A stretch of DNA of 50,356 nt from Fidelibacterota bacterium (GTDB lineage Bacteria; Fidelibacterota; UBA8477; JABMPR01). Below the pieces are notes generated by a model, which worked only from the letters and a program-made list of their open reading frames with translations, searched no databases and was not told the origin of the DNA. Position 1 is the stretch's first letter, and each line of letters begins with the position of its first letter. Shown here one piece after another: positions 23,297 through 32,246 of this stretch. The translations under genes and the position numbers were made by a program. The stretch covers positions 1 through 50,356 of the forward strand of contig JAIPJF010000024.1 in NCBI GenBank assembly GCA_021734325.1. The letters run 5' to 3'.

Positions 23297-24388
23297 TTAT
23301 TGGGAAAGGAGTTCGAAAAGACCAGTGTTGAGATAAAGGGATTCCTTGCCAACACGTTGACTTTTTAGCAAATGAACAGACTCAAGCTCTTTTAAGTACA
23401 TTGAAGCAGTTTCCCTCTTTGCAATATTCTTGTCTACTAAATGCTGTATCTTTGTGTAGGGACGTTCAAAGAGAAGCTCAATAAGTTCCTTTGAGAAGAC
23501 TTTACTTGGGAGCAGGTCTCGTGCCCTATCCACTGTAGTATCCATTAATTCTTTTATCGCAAGAATTTTGTCTCTAGAGTAGATGGCTGTTTCCTCCATA
23601 CCATTGAGCATATAAAGAATCCATGGCTCCCAGTCTTGATCAGTGGTTATTCCTCGCAATAGACTGTAATAGTCACTTTTATTCTCGATGATGAATTTGC
23701 TAAGATATAGTACTGGATAATCCAGCAGCCCATGCAGTGTTAAAAAGAGCAGGTTGAGAATACGTCCAGTACGTCCGTTTCCATCTATAAAGGGATGAAT
23801 CGCTTCAAATTGGTAGTGTATAAGTGGTAATTTTATAAGAGGATCCAGCCCATTCTTCTCATGAATGAACTTTTCCAAATCACCGAGCATATCGCGAATC
23901 CTGCTTTCACCCTCTGGAGGAGTGTAAAGTACTTCACCCTTCGCAAGATTAACAATCTTGGTGCCTGGTGTATTACGTATACCAGCATTATTTTGTTTTA
24001 GTATTCTAACACAATCAATAAATAAGTTTGTGCTTAAGATGGGGCGCTTGTTCAACTGGTTGTATCCATACCATAGCGCTTCCCGATACCGGAGAACTTC
24101 TTTAGTGGCTGGATCTACTTGTTTTGTATTTGCACTGAAGGCCTTGTAGACTGCATCTGATGTGGTAACGATGTTTTCTATCTCTGTACTAGCTTTTGCT
24201 TCCTGTAGAATAAGGGAGTCGATTAGAATTGCTTGGTTCGGGATCACCCTACCAACACCTTTTAGTTCAGCTACTGCCCTCGCGACTGGTGTGGTACGTT
24301 GAAGAACCATATTTGTAGCAACATTCATTGCCGGGGGGAGTGGCTGCAAATTGTTGAAGGGCTTGTTTGGATCAAAAAGCTGTGACAT
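23297..24388 (-). CDS. Fic family protein (AMPylator-type) with N-terminal inhibitory motif and winged-helix tail
   Basis: 363 residues: Fic_N-type domain (about 10-90), Fic core (about 100-235) with the complete catalytic motif HPFIDGNGRTGR (His198 to Arg209), and a C-terminal winged-helix-like region (about 290-360; FERPYTKIQHLVDKNIAKRETA). An [S/T]xxxE[G/N] inhibitory motif occurs before the core (STEIEN, 67-72), so this is a self-inhibited class II Fic protein, expected to transfer AMP from ATP to a protein target when released. GGAG stands before the ATG. It is a single gene, flanked by TCGA-rich palindromes on both sides, in a region with integrase debris. The target is unknown. Confidence 0.92.
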   Translation of the reverse strand: MSQLFDPNKPFNNLQPLPPAMNVATNMVLQRTTPVARAVAELKGVGRVIPNQAILIDSLILQEAKASTEIENIVTTSDAVYKAFSANTKQVDPATKEVLRYREALWYGYNQLNKRPILSTNLFIDCVRILKQNNAGIRNTPGTKIVNLAKGEVLYTPPEGESRIRDMLGDLEKFIHEKNGLDPLIKLPLIHYQFEAIHPFIDGNGRTGRILNLLFLTLHGLLDYPVLYLSKFIIENKSDYYSLLRGITTDQDWEPWILYMLNGMEETAIYSRDKILAIKELMDTTVDRARDLLPSKVFSKELIELLFERPYTKIQHLVDKNIAKRETASMYLKELESVHLLKSQRVGKESLYLNTGLFELLSQ

Positions 24389-24472
24389 ATTTCTCTCCTA
24401 ATCCTGATTGATAGGAGCAAAATATATTCTGGTAGTATACTTTCAAAGACAATAAGTCTATATTTTAATATT

Positions 24473-24503
24473 AAATCGACACGTTATTAAAACGTATCGA
24501 TTT
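24473..24503. promoter_or_regulatory. 31-bp inverted repeat upstream of fic
   Basis: AAATCGACACGTT-ATTAA-AACGTATCGATTT has arms that pair except at one position. It lies about 85 bases upstream of the fic ATG and shares the TCGA core with the cluster downstream of the gene. The Fic protein's winged-helix tail, or a lost partner regulator, might bind here. Confidence 0.5.
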
Positions 24504-24774
24504 ATTCATGTTTTAGCGCTACGTATATTTCCCAGTTATTCTAGATATCTCAAAAAGGGTGTCTCATTATTCAGGCACTATTTTGCAGCTTGTCTCGGCG
24601 TAGCTCGAACCCCGCTATGGCGGGGAACAAGCGGAGACGGATATCAAAAACGGCGGTTATTGAGACCAGATATTGAAAGAAAGCCCAAAATCTGTGTCCG
24701 GGCTTACATATTTGTCCAGTTTTATCTGATTATTTGAGGTAAAGTAGCTTTACTGTTTATGAATACACCCCAGT
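24504..24774. other. intergenic region with nested inverted repeats
   Basis: No gene seen. A strong hairpin CCCCGC-TATG-GCGGGG (24610-24625) sits inside larger imperfect arms (GTCTC near 24593 with GAGAC near 24635; TCTCATTATT near 24562 with ATTGAGA near 24660). The nested layout over about 110 bases resembles a small non-autonomous mobile element. A second short hairpin, GTAAAG-TAG-CTTTAC (24739-24753), lies just after the kinase stop. Confidence 0.45.
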
Positions 24775-27700
24775 CTAACCCAGATCGAACGAACTTATCA
24801 CCCTCAACATCTCAGGAGCGGTCCAGGGTTTGCGAACGAATCCATTAAATCCAAGCGACACAAACTCTGTCTGTAGTTTTGCATCGAGATTACCGCTGGT
24901 TAAGACAATGATTACGTCCTTTGACAGCTTTCGTACTTCTTTGCCTAATTCCAATCCCGTCATCTTGGGCATGGTCAGATCAGTAAAGATAAGATCGTAA
25001 GCCTTTATATCTTTATGAAAAAGCTCCAAGGCCTCATGACCATTACCTGCAGTATCTACTTCATACCCCTTGGCCTCAAGGATCAACTTGCCTGCACTTG
25101 AGATCATCTTATCATCATCGACAAACAGGACTCTGAGGCCTTTTACCAGCGTATCAGTTTCTTCCTGAATCTCCTCAGGCTGCTCCTCTTCCCCACTCAG
25201 GGGCATCAGAATCCTGAAAGTGGTCCCCTTGTCGGGTTTACTCTCTACCAGAATCTGCCCCCGCATCTCTTTGATAATTCCATGGATAATAGATAAGCCA
25301 AGACCGGTTCCCTCATTTACATCTTTCGTGGTAAAGAAGGGATCAAAGATCTGTCCCAGGGTCGCAGCATCCATGCCCTTACCCGTATCACTCACCTGTA
25401 GTTCAAGAACTTTATTAAGCTCTGAAGCAGGTTTCCCCGGTTCAGTTTCGATCCGGGCTTCGACCTCCTTTAAGCTTACTGACAGGATGCCGCCTTCTTC
25501 CTGCATGGCGTGGGCGGCATTATTGCACAGATTGATAAAGACTTGATGGATTTGGGTGGCATCACACAGAATCGCTCCACACTTTGTATCAATATTATCA
25601 ATGATCTCTATGATGGTTGGTGTAGAAGCTCGGGTAAGTTTTAGCGCATCCTTGATCAGATACTGGATCTTGGTTGGCTTAAGAATAGCCTTTCCTTTAC
25701 GGCTGAAGGTAAGAATCTGTCTGACTAACTCTTTGGCACGATCCTCTGCCTCTATGATGTGCTGGAAATGCTCACGAAGTTGCTCATCGTCCGGTAGTTG
25801 ATCCTTGACCATGCCCGAATAGAGGTAGAGACCCTGCAGAATATTGTTGAAATCATGGGCGATACCACCGGCCATAGTGCCCACAGCCTCAAGCTTTTGG
25901 GACTGACGGAGTTGGGCTTCAAGTTTAATTCGTTCTTCTTCTGCCTGCTTGCGCTCCGTGATTTCTCTCAGCACGGCAAAAGCAGCAGGTTGACCTTCAT
26001 AGTCAATGGTTCTTACATTCACCTCGATATTGATGAGCTGGCCATCCTTCCTGACAAAAACAGTTTCATAACGCGCTGGTGGCTCCTCCCCCCGTTCCCG
26101 GACTTGCTGTCGGGCGGCCAGGATTTGGAGACCTTCTTCTGAGAATACCTCCCGGTAATCCTTATGATCCATTTCTGCCGCTGTGTAATCCAGCATCTGG
26201 CAAAATTGCTGGTTGAAATAGATGTATTTACCATTTTGAGTAATTGCGACTGCATCATTAATATTCTCGAAAAGCAGGCGGTACTTTTCTGCGCTTTCGG
26301 CGAGCGCCTGTTCCCCATGCTTGCGCTCGGTGATATCTACTGCCATGCCTGCAATAGCATAGGGTTTTCCATGTTCGTCCTTGAGGAGAGTTGTGTTCAT
26401 CAGGGTGGGGAAAGGTGTACCATCTTTTCGTATGTGACCTACTTCTCCAGTGTTGAATCCAATCTCCATCACTTCTTGATTGAAGGGAATGACCTCTTGT
26501 TCCAGCTGCTCCTGGTTATGGAAAATGTTGAGATGTTTACCAATTAATTCTTCATCCGGCTCGTAATTGTGCATTCGATTCCAGGAGCTATTGGTAAACG
26601 TCAGGTTACCCTCCAAGTCGGCTAGTGCTATACCCTCAAAAGATTGTTCCACTATCGAAGATAACTTGTGCAGTTCTTTTTCAGCTTGCTTGCGCTCGGT
26701 GATATCTGAGAATATACCAAAAGCATATTCCTTCTTACCTTTTTCATAATGCATAATTGCTCGATCATGCAACCATATCCACTGACCATCTTTTCGCCTT
26801 ATTCGGTATTCGACATCAAACTCCATATCTTGCTCGAATAAGTTTTTATAAGACTTTTTGAGGATATGTAAATCTTCAGAGTGAACCCTTCCAAACCATA
26901 ACTTTTCCCCATCCTTAAATATCTCTTCAGGAGTGTACCCGTATACTTCCTCGATATTTGGGCTGATATAAGTTGTCCTACCTTCAGCATCTGATGTCCA
27001 GGTAACATCGGGAATATTGTTAATGATTAAGCGGTATTTCTCTTCACTTTCCCTGAGCGCCTTTTCCACACGCTTGCGATCGGTGATGTCTATATATGTT
27101 CCCAGTATCCCAGTAATCTCACCACTGGCATCTCGCAAAGGTATCTTGCTGGTAAGTAGCGTAATGATGTTCCCATCGGGAGTTGTCTGGCTTTCTTCAA
27201 TTTGAAATTTGCTTGAGCCACTTTCAATGACTTCTCGATCATCGCTACGATACTTTTCTGCTTGCTCGTACCAGACCATCTGGGAATCATCTTTTCCGAT
27301 AATTTCATCCGGATGGGTGAATCCCGCATCGAGGACGAACATCTGGTTACAGCCAAGATAAACAAGGTTCTTATCCTTCCAGAATATTCTTGCAGGGACT
27401 GTATTGATAATCCCTTCAACCATCAGCTTGGAATCGCGCAAAGCGTCTTCAGTTTGTTTGTGCTCTTTAATTTCTTTGTTGAGATCTTCAACTTTAAGAT
27501 TTACCAAACGTTTTAATTGACGGTTCCAAAGCAAAAAACCAGCACCAAACAGAGCAATGAAAATGATTATACCCACCATCAGTTTTTTCAACTCGCTCGT
27601 AGTTACCCCAGGTTCCGCCTGTAGGTGGATCCATTTATTAAAAATGTCTTTTCGTTCTTCTTCTGTAAGTAGGGCAACTCCTTTTTCAAGAATGCGACCA

Positions 27701-28449
27701 AACTCAGACCAGTCTGAGCGCACCGCAAATCCAGAAATATTTGGAGGATCAGATTCGCCTGCAATTCTCAAATTTGTGATTCCGTCTAATTCGATATAGA
27801 AACTTGCCGTTGCCAAGTCACCCACGAAGGCGTTGGCCATTCCAAAAGAGACTTTTCGCAAGGCGGTTTTCAAATCGGAGACCAATTCGATTCTCATCTC
27901 AGGGTACTTATTACGGATCAAATCCACATAGCCATAACCGGAAACCATTACAACATGCAGCCCCTTCAGCATGTCCAAGGTTAACCCCGTGGTCACATTT
28001 TTTCTGACTATGATAACAGAGGGAATTTCCAAATATGGGGGAGGAAAATGCAAATACTTTTCCCGTTGGGGCGTTCTCACAACTGCATTTAAAAGATCAA
28101 CTTCACCTCGTTTCATTCTGGCAAGGGCATCATCCCAATTTGTACATCTGACAACCTCAAATTTGATGCCTAACTTTTCAGAAATTAGTCTCACATAATC
28201 GGCTCCAATACCAGCATAGTTCCCCTCCTTGTCAAAAAATTCAATCGGCTGGAACTCCGGATCTGGTGCTAACCGAATTATAGGGTGGGCATCAAGCCAA
28301 GATATTTCATCATCTGTTAGCTGGGCTAAATTTTGCTCTGTTTTTCCAAATGTGGCCGCGGGATCAAAAAGTGTATATTGAAAAAGCACAATGCATAGCA
28401 TGAGCTTAATTATTGGAATGTAAACGATTTTGTAATTCGTTTTTGCCAT
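24775..28449 (-). CDS. hybrid sensor histidine kinase with solute-binding, four PAS, kinase and receiver domains
   Basis: 1224 residues. Order: signal/anchor helix (about 8-28), periplasmic bacterial family-3 solute-binding domain (about 45-272), membrane helix (about 288-308), four PAS/PAC units (about 340-460, 465-590, 595-715, 718-840), HisKA with the phospho-acceptor His near 865 (GGIAHDFNNILQG), HATPase_c with DTGKGM and GTGLGLSI motifs (about 925-1085), and a C-terminal receiver domain with phospho-Asp near 1156 (FTDLTMPKM) and Lys in VRKPW. The periplasmic domain resembles BvgS-type sensors of amino acids or polar solutes. There is no output domain and no adjacent response regulator, so signalling probably passes through an orphan partner. 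AAGGA precedes the ATG. Confidence 0.92.
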   Translation of the reverse strand: MAKTNYKIVYIPIIKLMLCIVLFQYTLFDPAATFGKTEQNLAQLTDDEISWLDAHPIIRLAPDPEFQPIEFFDKEGNYAGIGADYVRLISEKLGIKFEVVRCTNWDDALARMKRGEVDLLNAVVRTPQREKYLHFPPPYLEIPSVIIVRKNVTTGLTLDMLKGLHVVMVSGYGYVDLIRNKYPEMRIELVSDLKTALRKVSFGMANAFVGDLATASFYIELDGITNLRIAGESDPPNISGFAVRSDWSEFGRILEKGVALLTEEERKDIFNKWIHLQAEPGVTTSELKKLMVGIIIFIALFGAGFLLWNRQLKRLVNLKVEDLNKEIKEHKQTEDALRDSKLMVEGIINTVPARIFWKDKNLVYLGCNQMFVLDAGFTHPDEIIGKDDSQMVWYEQAEKYRSDDREVIESGSSKFQIEESQTTPDGNIITLLTSKIPLRDASGEITGILGTYIDITDRKRVEKALRESEEKYRLIINNIPDVTWTSDAEGRTTYISPNIEEVYGYTPEEIFKDGEKLWFGRVHSEDLHILKKSYKNLFEQDMEFDVEYRIRRKDGQWIWLHDRAIMHYEKGKKEYAFGIFSDITERKQAEKELHKLSSIVEQSFEGIALADLEGNLTFTNSSWNRMHNYEPDEELIGKHLNIFHNQEQLEQEVIPFNQEVMEIGFNTGEVGHIRKDGTPFPTLMNTTLLKDEHGKPYAIAGMAVDITERKHGEQALAESAEKYRLLFENINDAVAITQNGKYIYFNQQFCQMLDYTAAEMDHKDYREVFSEEGLQILAARQQVRERGEEPPARYETVFVRKDGQLINIEVNVRTIDYEGQPAAFAVLREITERKQAEEERIKLEAQLRQSQKLEAVGTMAGGIAHDFNNILQGLYLYSGMVKDQLPDDEQLREHFQHIIEAEDRAKELVRQILTFSRKGKAILKPTKIQYLIKDALKLTRASTPTIIEIIDNIDTKCGAILCDATQIHQVFINLCNNAAHAMQEEGGILSVSLKEVEARIETEPGKPASELNKVLELQVSDTGKGMDAATLGQIFDPFFTTKDVNEGTGLGLSIIHGIIKEMRGQILVESKPDKGTTFRILMPLSGEEEQPEEIQEETDTLVKGLRVLFVDDDKMISSAGKLILEAKGYEVDTAGNGHEALELFHKDIKAYDLIFTDLTMPKMTGLELGKEVRKLSKDVIIVLTSGNLDAKLQTEFVSLGFNGFVRKPWTAPEMLRVISSFDLG

Positions 28450-28722
28450 GTAGATCCTTGTGTGGAGGGTTTGAAGTTTGTTTCTAATCTAATTCATTTG
28501 CCTTCAACTCAAAATTCATGAACCCTTAATTGAGGTTATCTATGAATCATAGATACTGCCCTTAATTTATATGATCTGCCATCTATCTTTAATTCTCACC
28601 TCACTGGTGTCCAGTAAAGATTTGAAAATAGGTCTGGAACTCCTTGAAGATGGGATGAATTATCCCTGCTGAAAGTAAATAAAATCAAGGACAATCAGAC
28701 CAAGAATCAAGTTAACACAAAC

Positions 28723-29034
28723 ATGTCAGAACTACTCAGACTTTTTCCGAGATACGAATTTGAGAAACTGGAAAACCGCTACAATGCGAACCACTATGCT
28801 AGGTGTTTCGGTGGCTGGCAGCAACTCCTTGTACTACTATTTGCCCAAGCAGGTCGAAAGGACAGCTTGAGAGACATAGAAACATCTCTGTCTGTACACC
28901 ATTCCAAGTGGTATCACATACGATTGTACGGTATCAAGTGCAGTACCCCTTTCGGACTAATTCCGGTCGAAGATGCAAGAGACACATCCGCGCTCCAACT
29001 CATCATCACCCAACCCACACACAGCAACATGTAA
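28723..29034 (+). pseudogene. N-terminal remnant of an IS4-family transposase
   Basis: 103 residues open with LLRLFPRYEFEKLE and continue with FGGWQQLLVLLFAQ and SLRDIETSLSVHHSKWYH, the DUF4372-type N-terminal domain of IS4-like transposases. After about residue 68 the similarity fades and the frame ends, probably after a frameshift; the DDE catalytic domain (about 300 residues) is missing. It is a dead element between the kinase gene and repeat copy B. Confidence 0.75.
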
Positions 29035-29120
29035 TGCATGGTAGGATCCAGGCTATTACCGGAAGTGGTGTCCGAAGTTCTATGGATTTTTTACTCAACT
29101 ATCGAATATTAGAATAAGCA

Positions 29121-29198
29121 CTGCACATAAAGTGCGCACGCATAAACAAGCACCCCTGTAACTCGCTGTCTATCACCTCCCTACGGAGATAGACAGCG
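29121..29198 (+). repeat. intergenic repeat, copy B, with long hairpin
   Basis: The first 64 bases correspond to copy A (22584-22647) with seven differences. In this copy the 3' part forms a perfect 11-bp stem, CGCTGTCTATC/GATAGACAGCG (29164-29198), around a 13-base loop. It begins four bases after the last base of the frame that follows the transposase remnant. Confidence 0.75.
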
Positions 29199-29269
29199 GG
29201 AAATGTATCACCAGATTCACATGCTGTTTATGAAACTGCTGTAAGTTACTATGGGATTGAGTGTTTTGC

Positions 29270-29347
29270 AGAACGCCAAGGAATCTACAATCCCTTGGCG
29301 TTCTACTTCAAGAAAAGAAAAGCTCCAGAACTCTTGGAGCAGCTTTT
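29270..29347. terminator. two consecutive hairpins, bidirectional terminator
   Basis: First hairpin: AGAACGCCAAGG/CCTTGGCGTTCT (29270-29304, 12-bp perfect arms). Second: GCTCCA-GAACTCT-TGGAGC (29322-29340), followed on the plus strand by AGCTTTTTT and preceded by an A-rich run that gives TTTTCTTTTC on the minus strand. It ends the minus-strand lipoprotein gene and could stop plus-strand read-through. Confidence 0.65.
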
Positions 29348-29872
29348 TTATTTATCCGTTTGCTTTTTTTTCGCAGGCTTTTTGGCCGCCGGTTTTTTTG
29401 CTTCAGGTTTCTTCGTTTCAGAATCTTTGTCTAAAGCTTCCTCTTTTGGTGGCCTGTTGGTTTTTAATAGTCCCCACTGGGTAAGCATACCACGCCAGTC
29501 TGGACATGCCAAGGCCCTGTCTCCAAAACGTACACGCCACAGACTGTAAAGCAGACCTAAGATTATCAGAACGAGCACTGCCACAAGGCGCTGCGTGCGG
29601 ATCAAACGCCGTTGGATTACCTGTAAATCAGCCTCACTTTGTTCGAGTGTCTCTTGAACACTGATTAGTTCCAGACGAACCTCCTCCAGACGATATTCGG
29701 CTTTTTCTGCTCGATCTGAAGCCTCCAGAATTTTTAATTCGGTCAGATCTCTTGCGACTAAATCATCCTCCAACTGCCCAGAGTCTTCAGTCTGGCAGGC
29801 ACTGAGGATCAGCAGCAAACTGCAGATGATTAACATTTGAATCCAGCAGGTGGGTCGCTGTATCTGTTTCAT
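29348..29872 (-). CDS. coiled-coil lipoprotein with membrane helix and Lys/Ala/Pro-rich tail
   Basis: 174 residues from the ATG at 29872, chosen because AAAGGGG lies seven bases upstream (an earlier in-frame ATG lacks a site). Lipobox LILSAC, then a charged helix predicted to be a coiled coil (about 35-92), one membrane helix (about 97-115; LVAVLVLIILGLLYSLW) and a low-complexity C-terminus with repeated KKPAAKKPAKKK. A lipid anchor plus a second membrane span is an unusual combination. The basic tail recalls histone H1-like or DNA/polyanion-binding tails. Family and function not recognised. Confidence 0.65.
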   Translation of the reverse strand: MKQIQRPTCWIQMLIICSLLLILSACQTEDSGQLEDDLVARDLTELKILEASDRAEKAEYRLEEVRLELISVQETLEQSEADLQVIQRRLIRTQRLVAVLVLIILGLLYSLWRVRFGDRALACPDWRGMLTQWGLLKTNRPPKEEALDKDSETKKPEAKKPAAKKPAKKKQTDK

Positions 29873-30249
29873 GGTTTTCCCCTTTATGGCTATTTTCATA
29901 AAGCCTATATGCGGCTTCTCAACATCAATCCTTTGAACAAGAAGTAATATAGCTTGAGTACTCCCTCCACTCTTAGTAATTTTTTAAGCTAAACCATGTG
30001 TTTATGGTCTGAGTCCCTGGATTGTCATATTCTGTTCCCCTGATTTGGTCGACACTAAGCTCAAAAATGGCGCTTTTGATTCCGCTGGCAAACGATCAAT
30101 CTTTTGTGAATAGTGTAATCTGAGCGCCGTTCCACTGCGGAATCAATACCTGACGAGATATTGATTCAAATTTTCATCAGGGGTTAGCCCAAGTTTGTTC
30201 CAAATCTAAGAGAGATTCTGAAAAAGAGGTTCTGTTATCCTCCGGTCTA
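29873..30249. other. intergenic region with nested inverted repeats
   Basis: No gene recognised. Two repeats nest at 30061-30146: TCAAAA-N7-TTTTGA, and TTGATTCCGC (30076-30085) pairing with GCGGAATCAA (30137-30146). There is no U-tract, so it is more likely a repeat-element remnant or regulatory structure than a terminator. Confidence 0.4.
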
Positions 30250-30714
30250 TTATGAACCGCCAAACAGTGTTTTCAGAACCTCTGCCCGGTGGTCAAATAT
30301 CTGTTCTAATTTACGTCTGATGATCAATTGGTTGGCTATTCTTCCCAGGAAAGCAAAGGGGGGTTGATAACTCACGATATCTGTCATTTTAACCCCGTCT
30401 CCAGTCGCTTCCAGAAAATGTTCATGATGCCACATCTTGTAGGGCCCCACTCTTTGCTCATCGACAAAATAGTGATGCTTTTTAACATGGGTGATCTCTG
30501 TAACCCAGGTTGTTGGAATGCGAAGCAGAGGGGCCACGCGGTAAGCAATCATCATTCCCTCGTACATCGTGTCTGGCAAACCCTCAGACGTGATATCAAA
30601 TCCCATTGAATCAGGCGTAATGCGTTTCAAATTTCCAGGATTGAATATAAAGGCCCAGATTTCCTCCAAGGAGCCAGGGAGGAACTGCTCTCGTCTAAAT
30701 TGATAATAGGCCAT
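30250..30714 (-). CDS. SRPBCC (START-like) family protein
   Basis: 154 residues covering a whole SRPBCC ligand-binding fold: LPGSLEEIWAFIFNPGNLKRITP at the start, a central strand pair with VTEITHVKKHHYFVDEQ, and the C-terminal helix IRRKLEQIFDHRAEVLKTLF. Members bind hydrophobic ligands in a deep cavity. It is the downstream partner of the SDR-DUF2867 gene, 39 bases away, a pair often found with SOUL and photolyase-type genes. The ligand is unknown. Confidence 0.82.
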   Translation of the reverse strand: MAYYQFRREQFLPGSLEEIWAFIFNPGNLKRITPDSMGFDITSEGLPDTMYEGMMIAYRVAPLLRIPTTWVTEITHVKKHHYFVDEQRVGPYKMWHHEHFLEATGDGVKMTDIVSYQPPFAFLGRIANQLIIRRKLEQIFDHRAEVLKTLFGGS

Positions 30715-30753
30715 ATAAGTGATTACCTTTAAACTCAGAATTTATCGATGCTT

Positions 30754-32238
30754 TTACGCTAAGGATTTTGACGCAATTCCATTTATCATGCCTTTAAACA
30801 CAAGCTGATGAATGGGATAGATACCATACCAATACAGCTGACCTGCTAACCCCAGGGGATCGAAAACTGCTGTCTGCCTAAGTGTCGAGCCTTTCCCGTT
30901 AGCTGTAACCTCAAATTCCAGCCAGGCTCTCCCAGGCAATTTCATTTCAGCAATGAATCGCAAACGTCTCCCAGGCTCGATCGTCTCAACACGCCAAAAA
31001 TCAACGGCATCACCCACCTCCAGGGCTCTCAATTGAGGTCTCCCCCGACGCATGCCAACCCCGCCGATGAGCATATCCAAAAATCCTCGGATTTGCCAAA
31101 GCCAATCATAGGCATACCACCCTGTTCCTCCCCCGATTGAAATAATGCTCTGGTATATTTTTTCAGGTGCTACTGCTACATCCACTGTGCGTGAATCCAC
31201 GAGACGTGTACCAAAGCGAACACCTCCCCAGGTGGGGAGTGCTCCAGCTGAGGAGAGTGAATCTGACCAGCGTGTCATGGCGAAATTCTGATCTTCATAA
31301 GCGACAGCCTCTCGCAAGGCTTCGTTTACCCCAATTGGAATAATATCGAAAGCTTGCAGAGCCGAATTATCTCGGACTAAGGTGGAGTGAACAATACTTT
31401 CAATAAGTTTTCTGCCTATGCGAGCGTAAAGTGGTGTAATCAAACCCAACCATAAACTGGATACCAGAGGGCTTAAAACGGGCACCGGCAACATTCGAAT
31501 ACGCAATCCCCTGAGGGAGGCATATGCACGCATGATATCTGCGTAGGATACTTGGTCTGCTCCACCAATTTCAAAAATTCGAGAGGCAGGTAGGGCTACA
31601 TTGAGTCCATCCAGGAGATAGGCTGTAAGATCTTTGATGGCAATGGGTTGAGCTGGACTGGAAACCCAGCGAGGCGTAATCATGATTGGCAGGCGCTCAA
31701 CCAGAGCACGAATCATTTCAAAGGAAAGACTACCGGAACCAATGACTATGGAGGCTCGAAATTCGAGTACGGGCACACCAGATTCTCGCAGTATCTGTCC
31801 GACTTCCTGACGGCTTTTCAGATGTGGAGAGAGCAATTCATCTTGATTTCCCAATCCGCCGAGATAAATAATTCGTTCGACGCCATTGGCTTTAGCTATT
31901 TCCCCAAAGTTTTTAGCCGCCAACCGATCGGTAATTTCAAAAGACGTTTTGGATCCCATGGAATGTACCAGATAATAGGCGATCTTTACGCCCCGCATAG
32001 CCTCAGATAAACTCGCCCTGTCGAGTACATCTCCTTGGACGACTTCTGTCTTTGAATCAGTTTTTGAGATTAAATATTCAGGACGACGGGCAATACAGCG
32101 GAGATGATGACCGGCCTGTTCTAGTTGTTTGAGTAATCGTCCACCCACATAACCAGTTGCTCCAGTAAGTAGTATTAGGGAACCCTTATGATACTGCTGT
32201 GGCCTGCTACGCATGCTGGGAGCGGTCATTGATACCAC
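30754..32238 (-). CDS. SDR family NAD(P)-binding protein fused to DUF2867
   Basis: 494 residues. N-terminal extended-type Rossmann fold (about 20-310) with the nucleotide motif TGATGYVGG and an atypical-SDR pattern YLVHSMG; C-terminal DUF2867, an SRPBCC-like domain (about 330-490; GGTGWYAYDWLWQIRGFLD). The first codon is GTG with AGGA upstream; an ATG three codons inside is possible. DUF2867 and the separate SRPBCC gene next door suggest one system handling a shared hydrophobic ligand. The SOUL gene ends 8 bases upstream of this start. Substrate not known. Confidence 0.85.
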   Translation of the reverse strand: MVSMTAPSMRSRPQQYHKGSLILLTGATGYVGGRLLKQLEQAGHHLRCIARRPEYLISKTDSKTEVVQGDVLDRASLSEAMRGVKIAYYLVHSMGSKTSFEITDRLAAKNFGEIAKANGVERIIYLGGLGNQDELLSPHLKSRQEVGQILRESGVPVLEFRASIVIGSGSLSFEMIRALVERLPIMITPRWVSSPAQPIAIKDLTAYLLDGLNVALPASRIFEIGGADQVSYADIMRAYASLRGLRIRMLPVPVLSPLVSSLWLGLITPLYARIGRKLIESIVHSTLVRDNSALQAFDIIPIGVNEALREAVAYEDQNFAMTRWSDSLSSAGALPTWGGVRFGTRLVDSRTVDVAVAPEKIYQSIISIGGGTGWYAYDWLWQIRGFLDMLIGGVGMRRGRPQLRALEVGDAVDFWRVETIEPGRRLRFIAEMKLPGRAWLEFEVTANGKGSTLRQTAVFDPLGLAGQLYWYGIYPIHQLVFKGMINGIASKSLA

Positions 32239-32246
32239 GACATATC

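Noticed and set aside
25220..26547. Several antisense frames of 80-127 codons inside the kinase gene
   Set aside because: They are shadows of a long, well-supported coding sequence and show no ribosome sites or domains.
28803..29117. Second frame over the IS4-type remnant (104 codons)
   Set aside because: Low-complexity Thr/His/Pro-rich content; the transposase similarity is in the other frame. It might only be the frameshifted continuation.
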